From Sphingomonas sinipercae (lineage in GTDB: Bacteria > Pseudomonadota > Alphaproteobacteria > Sphingomonadales > Sphingomonadaceae), in the NCBI RefSeq assembly GCF_011302055.1, contig NZ_CP049871.1, forward strand, positions 268,501-332,500: DNA of 64,000 bases, in the 5' to 3' direction. The notes under the pieces are model-generated. The model was given only the letters and a program-made list of their open reading frames with translations. It had not been told where the DNA came from and did no database searches. The stretch's first letter is position 1. Each line of letters starts with the position of its first letter. Shown here in pieces: positions 1 to 9,578 of this stretch. Made by a program: the position numbers and the translations under genes.

Positions 1-587
1 TGCCCCGGCGCGGGCAGCATCACTTCGAACGGCAATGTCACCCCGATATGGTCCATCCGCAGCCGATGGAGCCCGGCTGCCGACAGGAAGGTCGCGTCGG
101 CTTCGCCCGCCTCCAGCTTGCGGATCCGGGTCTCCACGTTCCCGCGCATCGGCACGATCTTCAGGTCGGGGCGAAGCGCAAGGACCTGGGCGGCGCGGCG
201 CGGCGACGACGTGCCGATGACCGCCCCGGTGCGAAGCTCGTCGATCGAATTGGCGCCGATCAGCTTGTCGGCGACGTAAACCCGGGGGCGGATTGCGGCG
301 AGCCGGATCTCGGCCGGTCGGACAACCTCGACGTCCTTCATCGAATGGACGGCGAAATCGATCTCGCCGGCCAGCAGCGCCTGGTCCAGTTCCTTGGTCC
401 ACAGGCCCTTGCCGCCGACTTCGGCCAACGGGCGGTCGGTGATTCGATCGCCGCTGGTGGTGATGGCGACGATCTCGACATGACCGGCGGGCCAGCGCTC
501 CGCGACCTCAAGGGCCGACGCGACCTTGCGCGCCTGGATCATCGCCAGCGGCGAACCGCGCGTGCCAAGTCTCGGATTCCGACGCAT
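1..587 (-). CDS. hemC: hydroxymethylbilane synthase (porphobilinogen deaminase), 3' end outside the window
   Basis: This enzyme polymerises four porphobilinogen units into hydroxymethylbilane in cytosolic tetrapyrrole (haem) synthesis. The visible 195 residues hold the family N-terminus [13 protein letters not shown], the [18 protein letters not shown] loop, FAVHSMKDV and [11 protein letters not shown] with its phosphate-binding Arg pair. The dipyrromethane-cofactor cysteine lies in the missing C-terminal third, so completeness cannot be judged. The ATG at 585-587 is preceded by GGAAGGAA, a good ribosome binding site. The gene is divergent from tsaD with 48 bases between the start codons, so both promoters share that gap. 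Confidence 0.95.
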   Translation of the reverse strand, partial: MRRNPRLGTRGSPLAMIQARKVASALEVAERWPAGHVEIVAITTSGDRITDRPLAEVGGKGLWTKELDQALLAGEIDFAVHSMKDVEVVRPAEIRLAAIRPRVYVADKLIGANSIDELRTGAVIGTSSPRRAAQVLALRPDLKIVPMRGNVETRIRKLEAGEADATFLSAAGLHRLRMDHIGVTLPFEVMLPAPG

Positions 588-635
588 TTCCTTCCGCTAG
601 CGCATCGCGGAGCCTTCAGGCAAAGGCATTTGCGA

Positions 636-1667
636 ATGGCAATCATCCTTGGCCTCGAATCCAGCTGCGACGACACGGCCGCGGCGCTCGTCACCAGTGA
701 CCGGCGAATCCTCGCGCAGGCGGTGGTCGGCCAGAACGATGCCCACCAGCCGTTCGGCGGGGTGGTTCCGGAAATTGCGGCGCGAGCCCACGTCCAGATT
801 TTGCCGGGGCTGGTCCGGCAAGTGCTTGACGAGGCGGGGCTGCAGGTTGCCGAGGTCGATGCCATTGCCGCGACCGCGGGACCCGGCCTGATCGGCGGGG
901 TGATGGTCGGGCTGCTCACCGGCAAGGGGCTCGCGCTGGCGTCGGGCAAGCCGCTGATCGCGATCAACCATCTCGAAGGCCATGCGCTCAGCCCAAGGCT
1001 GGTGGATCCGGACCTGGGCTTTCCCTACCTGTTGCTGCTGGTTTCCGGCGGGCATTGCCAGCTTCTGGAAGTCACCGGCATCGGCCAGTACCGCCGGCTC
1101 GCAACGACCATCGACGACGCCGCCGGCGAAGCTTTCGACAAGGCGGCCAAGCTGCTTGACCTCGGCTATCCAGGCGGACCTGCGATCGAGGCGTTGGCGC
1201 GTGAGGGCGATTCGACGGCGGTGCCGCTGCCGCGCCCGCTGGTCGGCTCCGGCGAGCCGCATTTTTCCTTTGCCGGCCTGAAGAGCGCGGTGCAGCGCGC
1301 CGTGCAATCGGGGACGTATTCCGCTGCCGATGTGGCGGCCAGCTTCCAGCAAGCGGTGGTCGACTGCCTCGTCGACCGGACCCGGCTGGCGCTGGAGACA
1401 AGCGACGCGCCCGCGCTGGTCGTCGCCGGCGGGGTCGCTGCCAATGGTGCCATTCGCGCCGCGCTGAAGCAGCTTGCAAGCGACCAGGGACGGGCATTCA
1501 GTTCGCCGCCCGGCTGGCTGTGCACCGACAATGCCGCAATGATCGCCTGGGCGGGCGCGGAACGCTACGGCGCGGGCATGACCGACTCGCTCGACGCGCC
1601 GGCGCGGGCGCGCTGGCCGCTCGACGAACAGGCCGACAAGGTGCGCGGCGCGGGGGTGAAGGCATGA
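636..1667 (+). CDS. tsaD: tRNA N6-adenosine threonylcarbamoyltransferase TsaD
   Basis: TsaD transfers the threonylcarbamoyl group to A37 of ANN-decoding tRNAs, acting with TsaB and TsaE. The 343-residue length is normal. The start [17 protein letters not shown] is the ASKHA-fold phosphate 1 motif. The iron-binding histidines lie in EIAARAHVQ and NHLEGHALS, and [23 protein letters not shown] and the [11 protein letters not shown]-terminal motif follow. The reading frame is open far upstream, but homology begins at the ATG at 636. Its TGA overlaps the ATG of gpsA (ATGA), implying translational coupling, an arrangement common in alphaproteobacteria. Confidence 0.97.
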   Translation: MAIILGLESSCDDTAAALVTSDRRILAQAVVGQNDAHQPFGGVVPEIAARAHVQILPGLVRQVLDEAGLQVAEVDAIAATAGPGLIGGVMVGLLTGKGLALASGKPLIAINHLEGHALSPRLVDPDLGFPYLLLLVSGGHCQLLEVTGIGQYRRLATTIDDAAGEAFDKAAKLLDLGYPGGPAIEALAREGDSTAVPLPRPLVGSGEPHFSFAGLKSAVQRAVQSGTYSAADVAASFQQAVVDCLVDRTRLALETSDAPALVVAGGVAANGAIRAALKQLASDQGRAFSSPPGWLCTDNAAMIAWAGAERYGAGMTDSLDAPARARWPLDEQADKVRGAGVKA

Positions 1668-2644
1668 CGACGATCGGCATCATCGGCGGCGGCGCCTGGG
1701 GAACGGCGCTGGCCCAAGTCGCCGCGAGCGACGGGCAGCAAGCGCTGGTCTGGGCCCGCGAACCGGAAGTGGTCGCATCGATCAACGCGGCGCACGAGAA
1801 CAGCCTGTTCCTGCCCGGCCGCAAGCTCAGCGAAGGCATTCGCGCCACGGGCGACATCGGCGACCTGGCCGACTGCTTCGCGTGGTTGGTGGTAACGCCC
1901 GCGCAGCACATGCGCTCGGTGCTGGCCGAGGCCCCGGCGTCGAACGTGCCGCTGGTGCTGTGTTCCAAGGGGATTGAGGAAGGCTCGGGCGAGCTCTTGC
2001 ACGATGTCGCGCACGAAGTTCGGCCCGATGCGCCGGTCGCGGTCCTGTCCGGCCCGACCTTCGCCCATGAAGTGGCGCAAGGGATGCCGACCGCGGTGAC
2101 CCTGGCGGCGCGGGACCTGGAGCTTGCGGAACGCCTTCGCCAGCGTCTCTCGCGCTCGACGTTCCGAATCTACCTCACCGACGATGTCGCCGGCGCCGAA
2201 ATCGGCGGCGCGGTCAAGAACGTGCTGGCGATCGCTTGCGGCGTGGTTGAAGGGCGCGGCCTCGGCCAGAATGCGCGCGCGGCGCTGATCGGCCGGGGAT
2301 TTGCGGAAATGACGCGCTTCGGCGTTGGGCTGGGTGCGCGCCGGGAAACGCTGGCCGGCCTTTCCGGGCTTGGCGACCTGGTGCTGACCTGCTCGTCGAC
2401 TAGCTCGCGCAATTACTCGCTTGGCGTCGGCATCGGCCTGGGCAAGTCGGCGAAGGAGCTGATGGCTGATCGCCGCACCGTTGCCGAGGGCGCGTTCACC
2501 GCACCGGTGCTTGCCAGGCTGGCCGAAGCGCGCGGGATCGACATGCCGATCGTCGCCGCGGTCGCTCGCCTGCTTGAAGGCGCGGACGTCGATTCGGTGC
2601 TTGGCAGCGTGCTCGCGCGGCCGCCCCGGGCCGAGGGCCTTTAG
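1664..2644 (+). CDS. gpsA: NAD(P)H-dependent glycerol-3-phosphate dehydrogenase
   Basis: GpsA reduces dihydroxyacetone phosphate to sn-glycerol-3-phosphate, the backbone precursor of phospholipids. The 326-residue protein opens with the Rossmann motif [15 protein letters not shown]. It continues with the family segments [27 protein letters not shown], the catalytic-lysine region [13 protein letters not shown] and [17 protein letters not shown]. The ATG at 1664 overlaps the tsaD stop. The 3' end overlaps by four bases the convergent small gene on the other strand. Confidence 0.97.
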   Translation: MTTIGIIGGGAWGTALAQVAASDGQQALVWAREPEVVASINAAHENSLFLPGRKLSEGIRATGDIGDLADCFAWLVVTPAQHMRSVLAEAPASNVPLVLCSKGIEEGSGELLHDVAHEVRPDAPVAVLSGPTFAHEVAQGMPTAVTLAARDLELAERLRQRLSRSTFRIYLTDDVAGAEIGGAVKNVLAIACGVVEGRGLGQNARAALIGRGFAEMTRFGVGLGARRETLAGLSGLGDLVLTCSSTSSRNYSLGVGIGLGKSAKELMADRRTVAEGAFTAPVLARLAEARGIDMPIVAAVARLLEGADVDSVLGSVLARPPRAEGL

Positions 2645-2808
2645 AAATCGATCGCGATGCCCTTCTTTTCCCAATCGCCGTAGCGCGTTGGATCGAGCTT
2701 CTGCTCCTCCCCTGCGGGCGGGGCGGAATCGTCCAGCGGTTCGGGCTTGGGCACGGGCGTCGACTTGGACAAGGTCGCTGGCGGCTTCAGATGGGCGGGC
2801 CGTTTCAT
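2641..2808 (-). CDS. SDHAF4-like protein (DUF1674), probable succinate dehydrogenase assembly factor
   Basis: This 55-residue protein ends in [17 protein letters not shown], the hallmark of the DUF1674/SDHAF4 family. Family members assist flavinylation and assembly of the succinate dehydrogenase flavoprotein subunit; the role here is inferred from that family. The first half is a Pro/Lys-rich disordered leader, as is typical. Its ATG overlaps the proposed rsmB start on the other strand within a shared CATG (2806-2809), so at least one of these two starts may be used in another form. It converges on gpsA with a four-base overlap. Confidence 0.85.
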   Translation of the reverse strand: MKRPAHLKPPATLSKSTPVPKPEPLDDSAPPAGEEQKLDPTRYGDWEKKGIAIDF

Positions 2809-4096
2809 GCCGGCAAGATGTGCATTGGCTAGCCCGTTGCCAAGCACCGAGGGCGTTGCCGCGCGCCGCGCCGCGCTGGCCATGCTCGACGCCGTGCTTC
2901 GGCGCGGCCGAACGCTCGATTCGGCGGCGCAGGGATCGCGTGGGTTGGCGCCCGCCGACCAGGGGCTGGCCATCGCCATCGCCGGGGAGGTGCTTCGCCG
3001 GCTGCCCGACCTCGATGCGATGATCGACAGCGCGACCCGGCAGCGGCTGCCCGACGATTCCAAGGCGCGGATGGTGCTTCGGCTGGCGCTGGCGCAGAAG
3101 ATCGGGCTCGGCACGCCGGAACATGCGCTGGTGGCGACCGCATTGCCCTTGGTCGATGGCGGGCCGCGGCGGCTGGTGCACGGCGTTCTCGGGACTCTGC
3201 TTCGGCGCGGGATCGACTCGTCGGCGCCGCCGCGCTTGCCGGAGGATGTCGAGCATCGCTGGGAAGCGGCGTGGGGCGCCGATGTCGTCGCGGCGGCGCG
3301 GCGGCAGATTGCGTCGCGGCCGGCGCTCGATCTCAGCTTCGCTTCTGCGGAAGCCGCAACCGCTTACGCGGCCGATCATGGCGGGGTGTCGCTGGCGACG
3401 CGGCACGTGCGGCTCGACAATGCGCAGGCAATTCCCTCGCTCGCCGGGTTCGGCGGAGGCGGCTGGTGGGTTCAGGACCTGGCTGCCTCGCTGCCCGCGC
3501 GGCTCATCCCCGCCGACGCCGCCGACGTGCTCGACCTTTGCTCCGCGCCCGGCGGCAAGGCGATGCAACTGGCGGCGGCCGGCCACCGGGTCACGGCCGT
3601 CGACCTCGCCGAATCGCGGTTGAAGCGGCTGTCCGAAAATCTCGATCGGACCGGGCTATCGGCCAACCTGGTCGCCGCCGACGCGCTCAGCTGGAAGCCT
3701 GGCCGGCAGTTCGATGCGGTCCTGCTCGACGCGCCCTGTTCCGCGACCGGCACCTTCCGCCGGCACTCGGAGGTCCTGTATCGGGCCAGGCCCCGAGTGA
3801 TTGCCGATTCGGCCGCGCTCCAGTCGCGGCTGCTCGCCCGCGCCGCAGAATGGGTCAGGCCCGGCGGCACCCTGGTCTATTCGGTTTGCTCCCTGGAACC
3901 GCAGGAGGGCGAGCAGGTCGTCGCCGATTTCCTGGCGCGGCACGATCGCTTCCAAGTCGGTGGGGCAGGCCCGCAAATGCCCGCTTTTGTTGCTGCGACC
4001 GACCGGGGTTTCCTTCGGATCCTGCCTGGATTGCTCGAAAGCGAGGGCGGACTCGACGGCTTCTTCGCCGCGCGCCTTGTCCGCGCCGCCGATTAG
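2807..4096 (+). CDS. rsmB: 16S rRNA m5C methyltransferase, RsmB/NOP2-Sun family
   Basis: Predicted SAM-dependent C5-cytosine RNA methyltransferase of 429 residues. The N-terminal NusB-like helical domain (about residues 15-140) is followed by the methyltransferase domain with SAM motif LDLCSAPGGKAMQ, motif IV DAPCSATGTFRRH and motif VI YSVCSLEPQEGE. The cysteines of PCSA and VCS are the release and nucleophile residues of this family. The ATG at 2807 or a nearby TTG (for example before ASPLPSTEG) could be the true start. The gene lies 15 bases upstream of rpe and probably shares its transcript. Confidence 0.9.
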   Translation: MPARCALASPLPSTEGVAARRAALAMLDAVLRRGRTLDSAAQGSRGLAPADQGLAIAIAGEVLRRLPDLDAMIDSATRQRLPDDSKARMVLRLALAQKIGLGTPEHALVATALPLVDGGPRRLVHGVLGTLLRRGIDSSAPPRLPEDVEHRWEAAWGADVVAAARRQIASRPALDLSFASAEAATAYAADHGGVSLATRHVRLDNAQAIPSLAGFGGGGWWVQDLAASLPARLIPADAADVLDLCSAPGGKAMQLAAAGHRVTAVDLAESRLKRLSENLDRTGLSANLVAADALSWKPGRQFDAVLLDAPCSATGTFRRHSEVLYRARPRVIADSAALQSRLLARAAEWVRPGGTLVYSVCSLEPQEGEQVVADFLARHDRFQVGGAGPQMPAFVAATDRGFLRILPGLLESEGGLDGFFAARLVRAAD

Positions 4097-4111
4097 CGTC
4101 TAATCGGGGCG

Positions 4112-4768
4112 ATGCCGCTGATCGCCCCCTCCATCCTGTCCGCCGACTTCGCCCGGCTTGGCGAGGAAGTGCGGGCGATCGACGCCGCCGGTGCGGACTG
4201 GATCCACGTCGACGTGATGGACGGCCATTTCGTGCCGAACATCACCATCGGCCCGGCCATCGTGAAGGCGCTTCGCCCGCATTCGTCGAAGACCTTCGAC
4301 TGCCACTTGATGATTTCACCCGTCGACGGCTTCCTCGATGCCTTTGCGGAAGCCGGGGCGGACATCATCACCGTTCATCCCGAAGCGGGGCCGCACCTCC
4401 ACCGCACGATCCAGCGGATCAAGGGTCTGGGCAAGAAGGCCGGAGTTTCGCTGAACCCGGCGACTCCGGCGAAGATGCTCGACTATGTGCTGGAAGACAT
4501 CGACCTGGTGCTGGTGATGAGCGTCAACCCGGGCTTCGGCGGCCAGAAATTCCTTTCCGGCCAGCTGCGCAAGATCGAAGCGATCGCGCAGCGCATCGCT
4601 AAGGAAAACCTCGACATCGCGCTTGAAGTCGATGGCGGCATCGATGCCGAAACCGCCCGGCAAGCGACGGATGCCGGAGCGACGGTGCTCGTCGCCGGGA
4701 CCGCCGCCTTCCGTGGCGGCGAAGCGCATTACGCCAGCAACATCCGGGCGCTTCGGGGCAGCGAATGA
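4112..4768 (+). CDS. rpe: ribulose-phosphate 3-epimerase
   Basis: Rpe interconverts ribulose-5-phosphate and xylulose-5-phosphate in the pentose phosphate pathway. The 218-residue TIM barrel starts with [18 protein letters not shown] and carries the metal-binding and catalytic segments [17 protein letters not shown] and [13 protein letters not shown], then LEVDGGI with the C-terminal acid and phosphate-binding VAGTAAF. The stop overlaps the start of the heparinase-family gene (ATGAG), so the two are likely translationally coupled. Confidence 0.97.
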   Translation: MPLIAPSILSADFARLGEEVRAIDAAGADWIHVDVMDGHFVPNITIGPAIVKALRPHSSKTFDCHLMISPVDGFLDAFAEAGADIITVHPEAGPHLHRTIQRIKGLGKKAGVSLNPATPAKMLDYVLEDIDLVLVMSVNPGFGGQKFLSGQLRKIEAIAQRIAKENLDIALEVDGGIDAETARQATDAGATVLVAGTAAFRGGEAHYASNIRALRGSE

Positions 4769-6416
4769 GCGAGCGGCAGGCCGCGGATCGCGAAATCGTC
4801 CGCAAGCTCGCCAAGGGACCGATGCTGTCCCGCCTGCTTGGCCAGGGTAAGCAGCCGCTCCGCCTCATCGCCGTTCCGCGCGACCATGTGCAGGGCGACA
4901 AGGCGCGCGGCGATGCGCTGCTCGCCGGCAAGTTCATCGCTGGAAGCGAAATGTTGCCGCTTGCGGACCTCGACTTCGCAGCCATCGAGCCGGGCAGCCC
5001 GATCGGCGACCAGTTGCAGGGCTTCTCCTGGCTTCGCGACCTTGCCGCTGCGGCGTCGCGGGAAAAGGGATCGCGGCTGGCGGAGGCGATCGTCGGCCGT
5101 TGGCTGATCACTCACGGAACCCGCGTCGACGAGGCCTGGGTGCCGCAGCTGTGGGGCGAACGCATCCTCTTCTGGACCGCTTATGCGCCGTACATCCTGT
5201 CGAGCACCGACGGCGGTTACCGCTCGGCATTGCTCAACACGCTCGCGCGCGGCGCCCGACATCTCGATTCCACTGCGGAAAAGGCCGCGCCGGGCCTCGA
5301 CCGGATCACCGCCTGGGCCGGGGTGGTGGCGGCATCGCTGATCATCCAGGGCGGGGTCGCGCGCATTGCGCGAGCCGAGGCTGGGCTCGGCCGAGCCCTT
5401 GGCGGGGGCAATTCGACGACGGCGGGCTGATCAGCCGGACGCCGTTCGCGCAGGCGTTGCTGGTCGACCGGCTGGCGCTGGTCCGGGCGGCTTACGCGGC
5501 GGCCAAGCAGAGCATTCCTGAAAGCATCGAGGGAGCGGCCGCCGCCGCCCTTGCCGCCTTGCAGGGCGTGCTGATGGGCGATGGCGCCTTGTCCAGCTGG
5601 CAGGGCGGCAACCCTGGCGATGCGGCACGGATCAGCGCGATTGTCGAAGGCTGCGGCATTCGCGCCCGGCCGCTCCGCCAGCCGCGCGGCTGGGGCTATC
5701 ATCGCCTGTCCGCGCTGGGCACGATCGCGGTTATCGACGCTGCGCCGCCGCCGCCCGCGCGGATGGCGCCGTCCGGCTGCGCATCGACGCTGGCGCTGGA
5801 GCTGTCCGACGGTCCCCAGCGCCTGGTCATCAATTGCGGCGGCCGAGGCGCGTTGCCCAGCGCCTTGCCCGACGACCTGGTGCAGGCGCTGCGCACGACC
5901 GCCGCCCACAGCACGCTGACCGTTGCGGACGCCAACTCCACCGCGGTCAACGCCGACGGTTCGCTGGGCAAGGGTGTCAGCGACGTCGTCGTCGACCGGG
6001 CGGAGGAAAACGACTTCAGCCGAATCGATGCCAGTCATGACGGCTACGTCCGCCAGTTCGGCCTGCTTCACCGGCGCACCCTGGTGCTCGGCAACGACGG
6101 CAAGGAATTGCGCGGCACGGACACGCTGAGCTCGCGCACATCGCGGCGGTCGCGCACGCCGGTGGCATTCGCGATCCGATTTCACCTCGCCTCGGGAATT
6201 GAGCCGACGGTGACCGCCGACGGCATGGGCGCGATCCTTCGTTCGCGCGGGGCGCCGCCGTGGAACTTCCGCTCGCGCGGGGCGCCGATCGCGATCGAGG
6301 AAAGCCTGGCGATCGACGGGCGCGGCCATCCGCGGCGCGCGATGCAGCTGGTGATCAACGGGCAGACCGCCGCCGGCGGCGCCGAAATGGAATGGCAGTT
6401 CCGCCGCTCCAGCTGA
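4765..6416 (+). pseudogene. heparinase II/III family protein, interrupted by a -1 frameshift
   Basis: Two adjoining frames together encode one heparinase II/III-like protein of about 550 residues. The first (4765-5430) gives the N-terminal helical part with FSWLRDLAAAA, WLITHGTRVDEAW and WTAYAPYILSS. The second frame carries the continuation from FDDGGLISRTP through the C-terminal beta-rich domain with VINCGGRGALPSALPDDL and AAHSTLTVADANSTA. The frames meet at a run of five Gs (5404-5408), where one extra G would restore a continuous product reading GGGQFDDGGL. This may be a sequencing error, a recent mutation or, less likely, programmed slippage. The order rpe - heparinase-like - purH suggests an envelope or cell-wall-associated lyase, but the substrate is unknown. 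Confidence 0.8.
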
Positions 6417-6440
6417 GCGGCGACGAATAGGGAGAGACGT

Positions 6441-8033
6441 GTGGCCGACCTCGTGCCCATCAAGCGGGCGCTGATCTCATTGTCCGACAAGTCGGGGCTG
6501 GAGTCCCTCGCCGAGGCCTTGTCGTCGCGCGGCGTGGAATTGGTGTCTACCGGCGGCACGGCGACGAAGTTGCGCGAACTTGGCGGGCAGCCGCGCGATG
6601 TCAGCGAACTGACCGGCTTTCCCGAGATGATGGACGGGCGGGTGAAGACCCTGCACCCCAAGGTTCACGGTGGGCTGCTCGCGGTGCGCGACAATGCAGA
6701 TCACACAGCGGCGATGGACGAGCATCAGATCGGTGCGATCGACCTTGTCGTCGTCAATCTCTATCCGTTCGAAGCGACGCTTGCGAAGGGCGCGGAGCGC
6801 GACGAAATCATCGAGAACATCGATATCGGTGGGCCGTCGATGGTTCGCTCGGCGGCCAAGAATCACGCCTTCGTCACCATCGTTACCGACCCCGCCGACT
6901 ATGACGAATTGCTCGGCGAGCTCGAGCGCAACGACGGCGCGACTTCGCTCGACTTCCGCAAGCGCATGGCGGCCAAGGCGTTCGCGCTCACCGCAGCCTA
7001 TGACTCGATGATCTCGCAATGGTTCGCTTATGCCGACCAGCAGCAGCGCTTTCCGCCACGCTGGACGCTTTCGTCGACCTTAAAGATGCCGCTGCGCTAC
7101 GGCGAAAACCCGCACCAGCGCGCCGCGCTTTACGTGCCGGCGGGGCCGGGCACGGCCGGCATCGGCCAGGCGCGGCAAGTGCAGGGCAAGGAGGTTAGCT
7201 ACAACAACCTCAACGACGCCAGCGCCGCGCTCGAGTTGGTCGCCGAATTCCGCGACGCGGCGCCCACGGTGGTCATCGTCAAGCACGCCAACCCGTGTGG
7301 CGTCGCAACGCGCCCGCTGCTGGTCGACGCATGGCGCGAGGCGCTGGCCTGCGACAGCGTGTCGGCATTCGGCGGGATCGTCGCGGTCAACCGCCCGCTC
7401 GACGCTGACACTGCCGCCTCCATCGCCCAAATCTTTACCGAAGTCGTCGTCGCCCCCGATGCCGGCGAGGAAGCGATGGCGATCTTTGCGCGGAAGAAGA
7501 ACTTGCGCCTGCTGTTGACCGGCGACCTGCCGGACCCGGCGCGGGCCGGGCAGACTCTGGCCGTCATTGCCGGTGGGTTGCTGGTGCAGGACCGCGACAA
7601 TGGCGTGATCGGGCGCGACCAGCTGAAATGCGTGACCAAGCGCGCGCCGACCGACCAGGAAGTGGCGGATTGCCTGTTCGCCTGGACGGTTGCCAAGCAC
7701 GTGAAGTCGAATGCGATCGTCTATGCCCGGGACGGCGTCACGGTCGGGATCGGCGCCGGGCAGATGAACCGCCGGGACAGCGCCCGGATCGCGGCGATCC
7801 GCGCCAGCGAAACTGCCGAGGTCAACGGCTGGCCGGAGGCCCGGACGGTCGGGTCGGCGGTTGCATCGGACGCCTTTTTCCCGTTTGCCGACGGCTTGCT
7901 GGCGGCCGCCGAAGCCGGCGCAACGGCGGTCATCCAGCCGGGCGGGTCGATGCGCGACGCAGAGGTTATCGCCGCCGCCGACGAAGCCGGGCTGGCGATG
8001 CTGTTCACCGGCATGCGCCACTTCCGCCACTAG
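6441..8033 (+). CDS. purH: bifunctional AICAR transformylase / IMP cyclohydrolase
   Basis: PurH performs the last two steps of de novo IMP synthesis. The 530-residue length matches the family. The N-terminal MGS-like IMP cyclohydrolase domain has [27 protein letters not shown] and [20 protein letters not shown]. The transformylase half has [30 protein letters not shown], the catalytic KHANPCG motif and [11 protein letters not shown]. The C-terminus has [12 protein letters not shown] and QPGGSMRD. The GTG start at 6441 is preceded by AGGGAGAG at good spacing. It converges on the flippase gene with only three bases between the stop codons. Confidence 0.97.
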   Translation: MADLVPIKRALISLSDKSGLESLAEALSSRGVELVSTGGTATKLRELGGQPRDVSELTGFPEMMDGRVKTLHPKVHGGLLAVRDNADHTAAMDEHQIGAIDLVVVNLYPFEATLAKGAERDEIIENIDIGGPSMVRSAAKNHAFVTIVTDPADYDELLGELERNDGATSLDFRKRMAAKAFALTAAYDSMISQWFAYADQQQRFPPRWTLSSTLKMPLRYGENPHQRAALYVPAGPGTAGIGQARQVQGKEVSYNNLNDASAALELVAEFRDAAPTVVIVKHANPCGVATRPLLVDAWREALACDSVSAFGGIVAVNRPLDADTAASIAQIFTEVVVAPDAGEEAMAIFARKKNLRLLLTGDLPDPARAGQTLAVIAGGLLVQDRDNGVIGRDQLKCVTKRAPTDQEVADCLFAWTVAKHVKSNAIVYARDGVTVGIGAGQMNRRDSARIAAIRASETAEVNGWPEARTVGSAVASDAFFPFADGLLAAAEAGATAVIQPGGSMRDAEVIAAADEAGLAMLFTGMRHFRH

Positions 8034-8036
8034 GGC

Positions 8037-9578
8037 CTAGCGGGGCGCGTCGCCCCCAGTGCTTGGGTCGGGCAGTCGCAAATCCTCGATTTCCGCCTTG
8101 CGCATCCGGAACAGCTCGCGGTCCTGCGGGCCGAAGCCGCGAGTCCACAGGATCAGTCCGAAGGCGGTCATGATGGCTGGGATGCCGAAGATCAGCTCGG
8201 CCCATTCGGGAAGCAGGATGGCAAGTTCGCCAACTGCGATGCCCGCCGCCGCGGCGTAAAGCAGCGGCCAGCGCCAGCCGGACACCGGCGCATCGAGCAA
8301 GCGGCTGAGCAACCGCGACTTGGTGACGGCGGCGAAACCGAGCGCCAGCACCAGGGCCATCGCCGGCCCGGTCGCTTGCCACATCATCGGCAGGTCGAAC
8401 GAGCGCATGACCAGCACGATGCTAACCGCAAGGATCGCCTCCAGCACGATCATCGCCAGGCTGATCAGCATGTTGCGGTGCCGCGCGACGTAGATCAGCG
8501 CGGACTCGCTAACCGCGGCCATCGACGCGACCACTTCCGCCGCCAGCAGGAAGGCCAGCGCGCCGGTGCCGGCAACGAATGCCGATCCGACCAGCCCCAT
8601 CACGCCTTCGCCCGGAATGCCAAGCGCAAGCGCGACGCCCAACTGCGCCGCAATGACCCAGAAGCCCACTTGCCGGACCTGGCGCGCGACGGCAGTCTTG
8701 TTGCCGTCGCGAAGGTTCTGCGTGATCACCGGGCCGAGGATCGGGTCGAAGCTGGACTTCAGCTTGGACGGCAGCGTCGCGACTTGCTGCGCGACATAAT
8801 AGATGCCGACCACCGCCGGCGAGAAGAACAGGCCGAGCACTGCGATGTCGACACGCCGGGACCCCCATTCGACGGCGTCGGCAGCGGCGACGGGCAGGTT
8901 CTTGCGCGCCATCCGCCAAAGCGCGGCGGGGTCGGGCCGCCAGTCGTGGGGCAGGCCGTAGCTTTTAAGGAACGGGATCGCGGACGCGACCAGGGCGCCG
9001 ACCATGGACAGCACATAGGCGATGATCAGCCCGTCGCGGGTCGAGATGTAGGCCCAGGCGAAGGCCGCGATGCTGATGGTCCACGGCTCGACGACCGCCC
9101 GCGCCCGCACCGTCGCGCCGATGTTGTGCCGGTAAGCGAGTGCGGCGAGCATGATGTCGGACCAGGCCAGCGCAATGATCGTGACGGGCAACAGCCAATC
9201 GAGCCCGTGCATCTCGCTGTTCGGGAACATCGCCTGCGGGAAGACCAGCAGGATCCCCATCGTCAGGACCGAACCGGTCAGCGCCACCACCAATGCGTCC
9301 CACGCAATGCAGGCGTGCGGCTTGTCGCTGTGCGACAATTGCTGGGCCAGGCCGCGCTTAAGGCCCAGTGTTGCAAGCTGCGCCGCGAACTCCACGATCA
9401 GGATTGCGTAAGCGAAGCGGCCAAGCGCTTCGGCGCCGTACATCCGGCCAGCGATGAATAGGAACGGCAGCCGCGCCGCCAGCCTGAGGATGAAGCCGAA
9501 AAAGTTGATCCGCCCGCCGCGTGCGAGCGCGGCAAGGTCGGCAGTCGCGGCGGCGCCCTGGGCCGTGTCGTCGCTCAA
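8037..9578 (-). CDS. oligosaccharide flippase / polysaccharide biosynthesis membrane protein (MATE-like fold)
   Basis: This 513-residue integral membrane protein has roughly a dozen hydrophobic segments. Its N-terminus GGRINFFGFILRLAARLPF and the following AEALGRFAYAILIVEFAAQL resemble Wzx-type flippases, so a role in moving lipid-linked oligosaccharide across the inner membrane is inferred. The start chosen is a TTG whose last two bases form part of the polA TGA (ATTGA), implying translation by termination-reinitiation after polA. The short C-terminal tail from about residue 490 is polar. No glycosyltransferases lie next to it, so its polymer is unknown. Confidence 0.8.
   Translation of the reverse strand: MSDDTAQGAAATADLAALARGGRINFFGFILRLAARLPFLFIAGRMYGAEALGRFAYAILIVEFAAQLATLGLKRGLAQQLSHSDKPHACIAWDALVVALTGSVLTMGILLVFPQAMFPNSEMHGLDWLLPVTIIALAWSDIMLAALAYRHNIGATVRARAVVEPWTISIAAFAWAYISTRDGLIIAYVLSMVGALVASAIPFLKSYGLPHDWRPDPAALWRMARKNLPVAAADAVEWGSRRVDIAVLGLFFSPAVVGIYYVAQQVATLPSKLKSSFDPILGPVITQNLRDGNKTAVARQVRQVGFWVIAAQLGVALALGIPGEGVMGLVGSAFVAGTGALAFLLAAEVVASMAAVSESALIYVARHRNMLISLAMIVLEAILAVSIVLVMRSFDLPMMWQATGPAMALVLALGFAAVTKSRLLSRLLDAPVSGWRWPLLYAAAAGIAVGELAILLPEWAELIFGIPAIMTAFGLILWTRGFGPQDRELFRMRKAEIEDLRLPDPSTGGDAPR

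Noticed and set aside
1565..3586. A 673-codon open frame on the minus strand across gpsA and rsmB
   Set aside because: It is antisense to two well-conserved genes, is rich in Arg and Pro as expected from a high-GC shadow frame, and shows no family motif.
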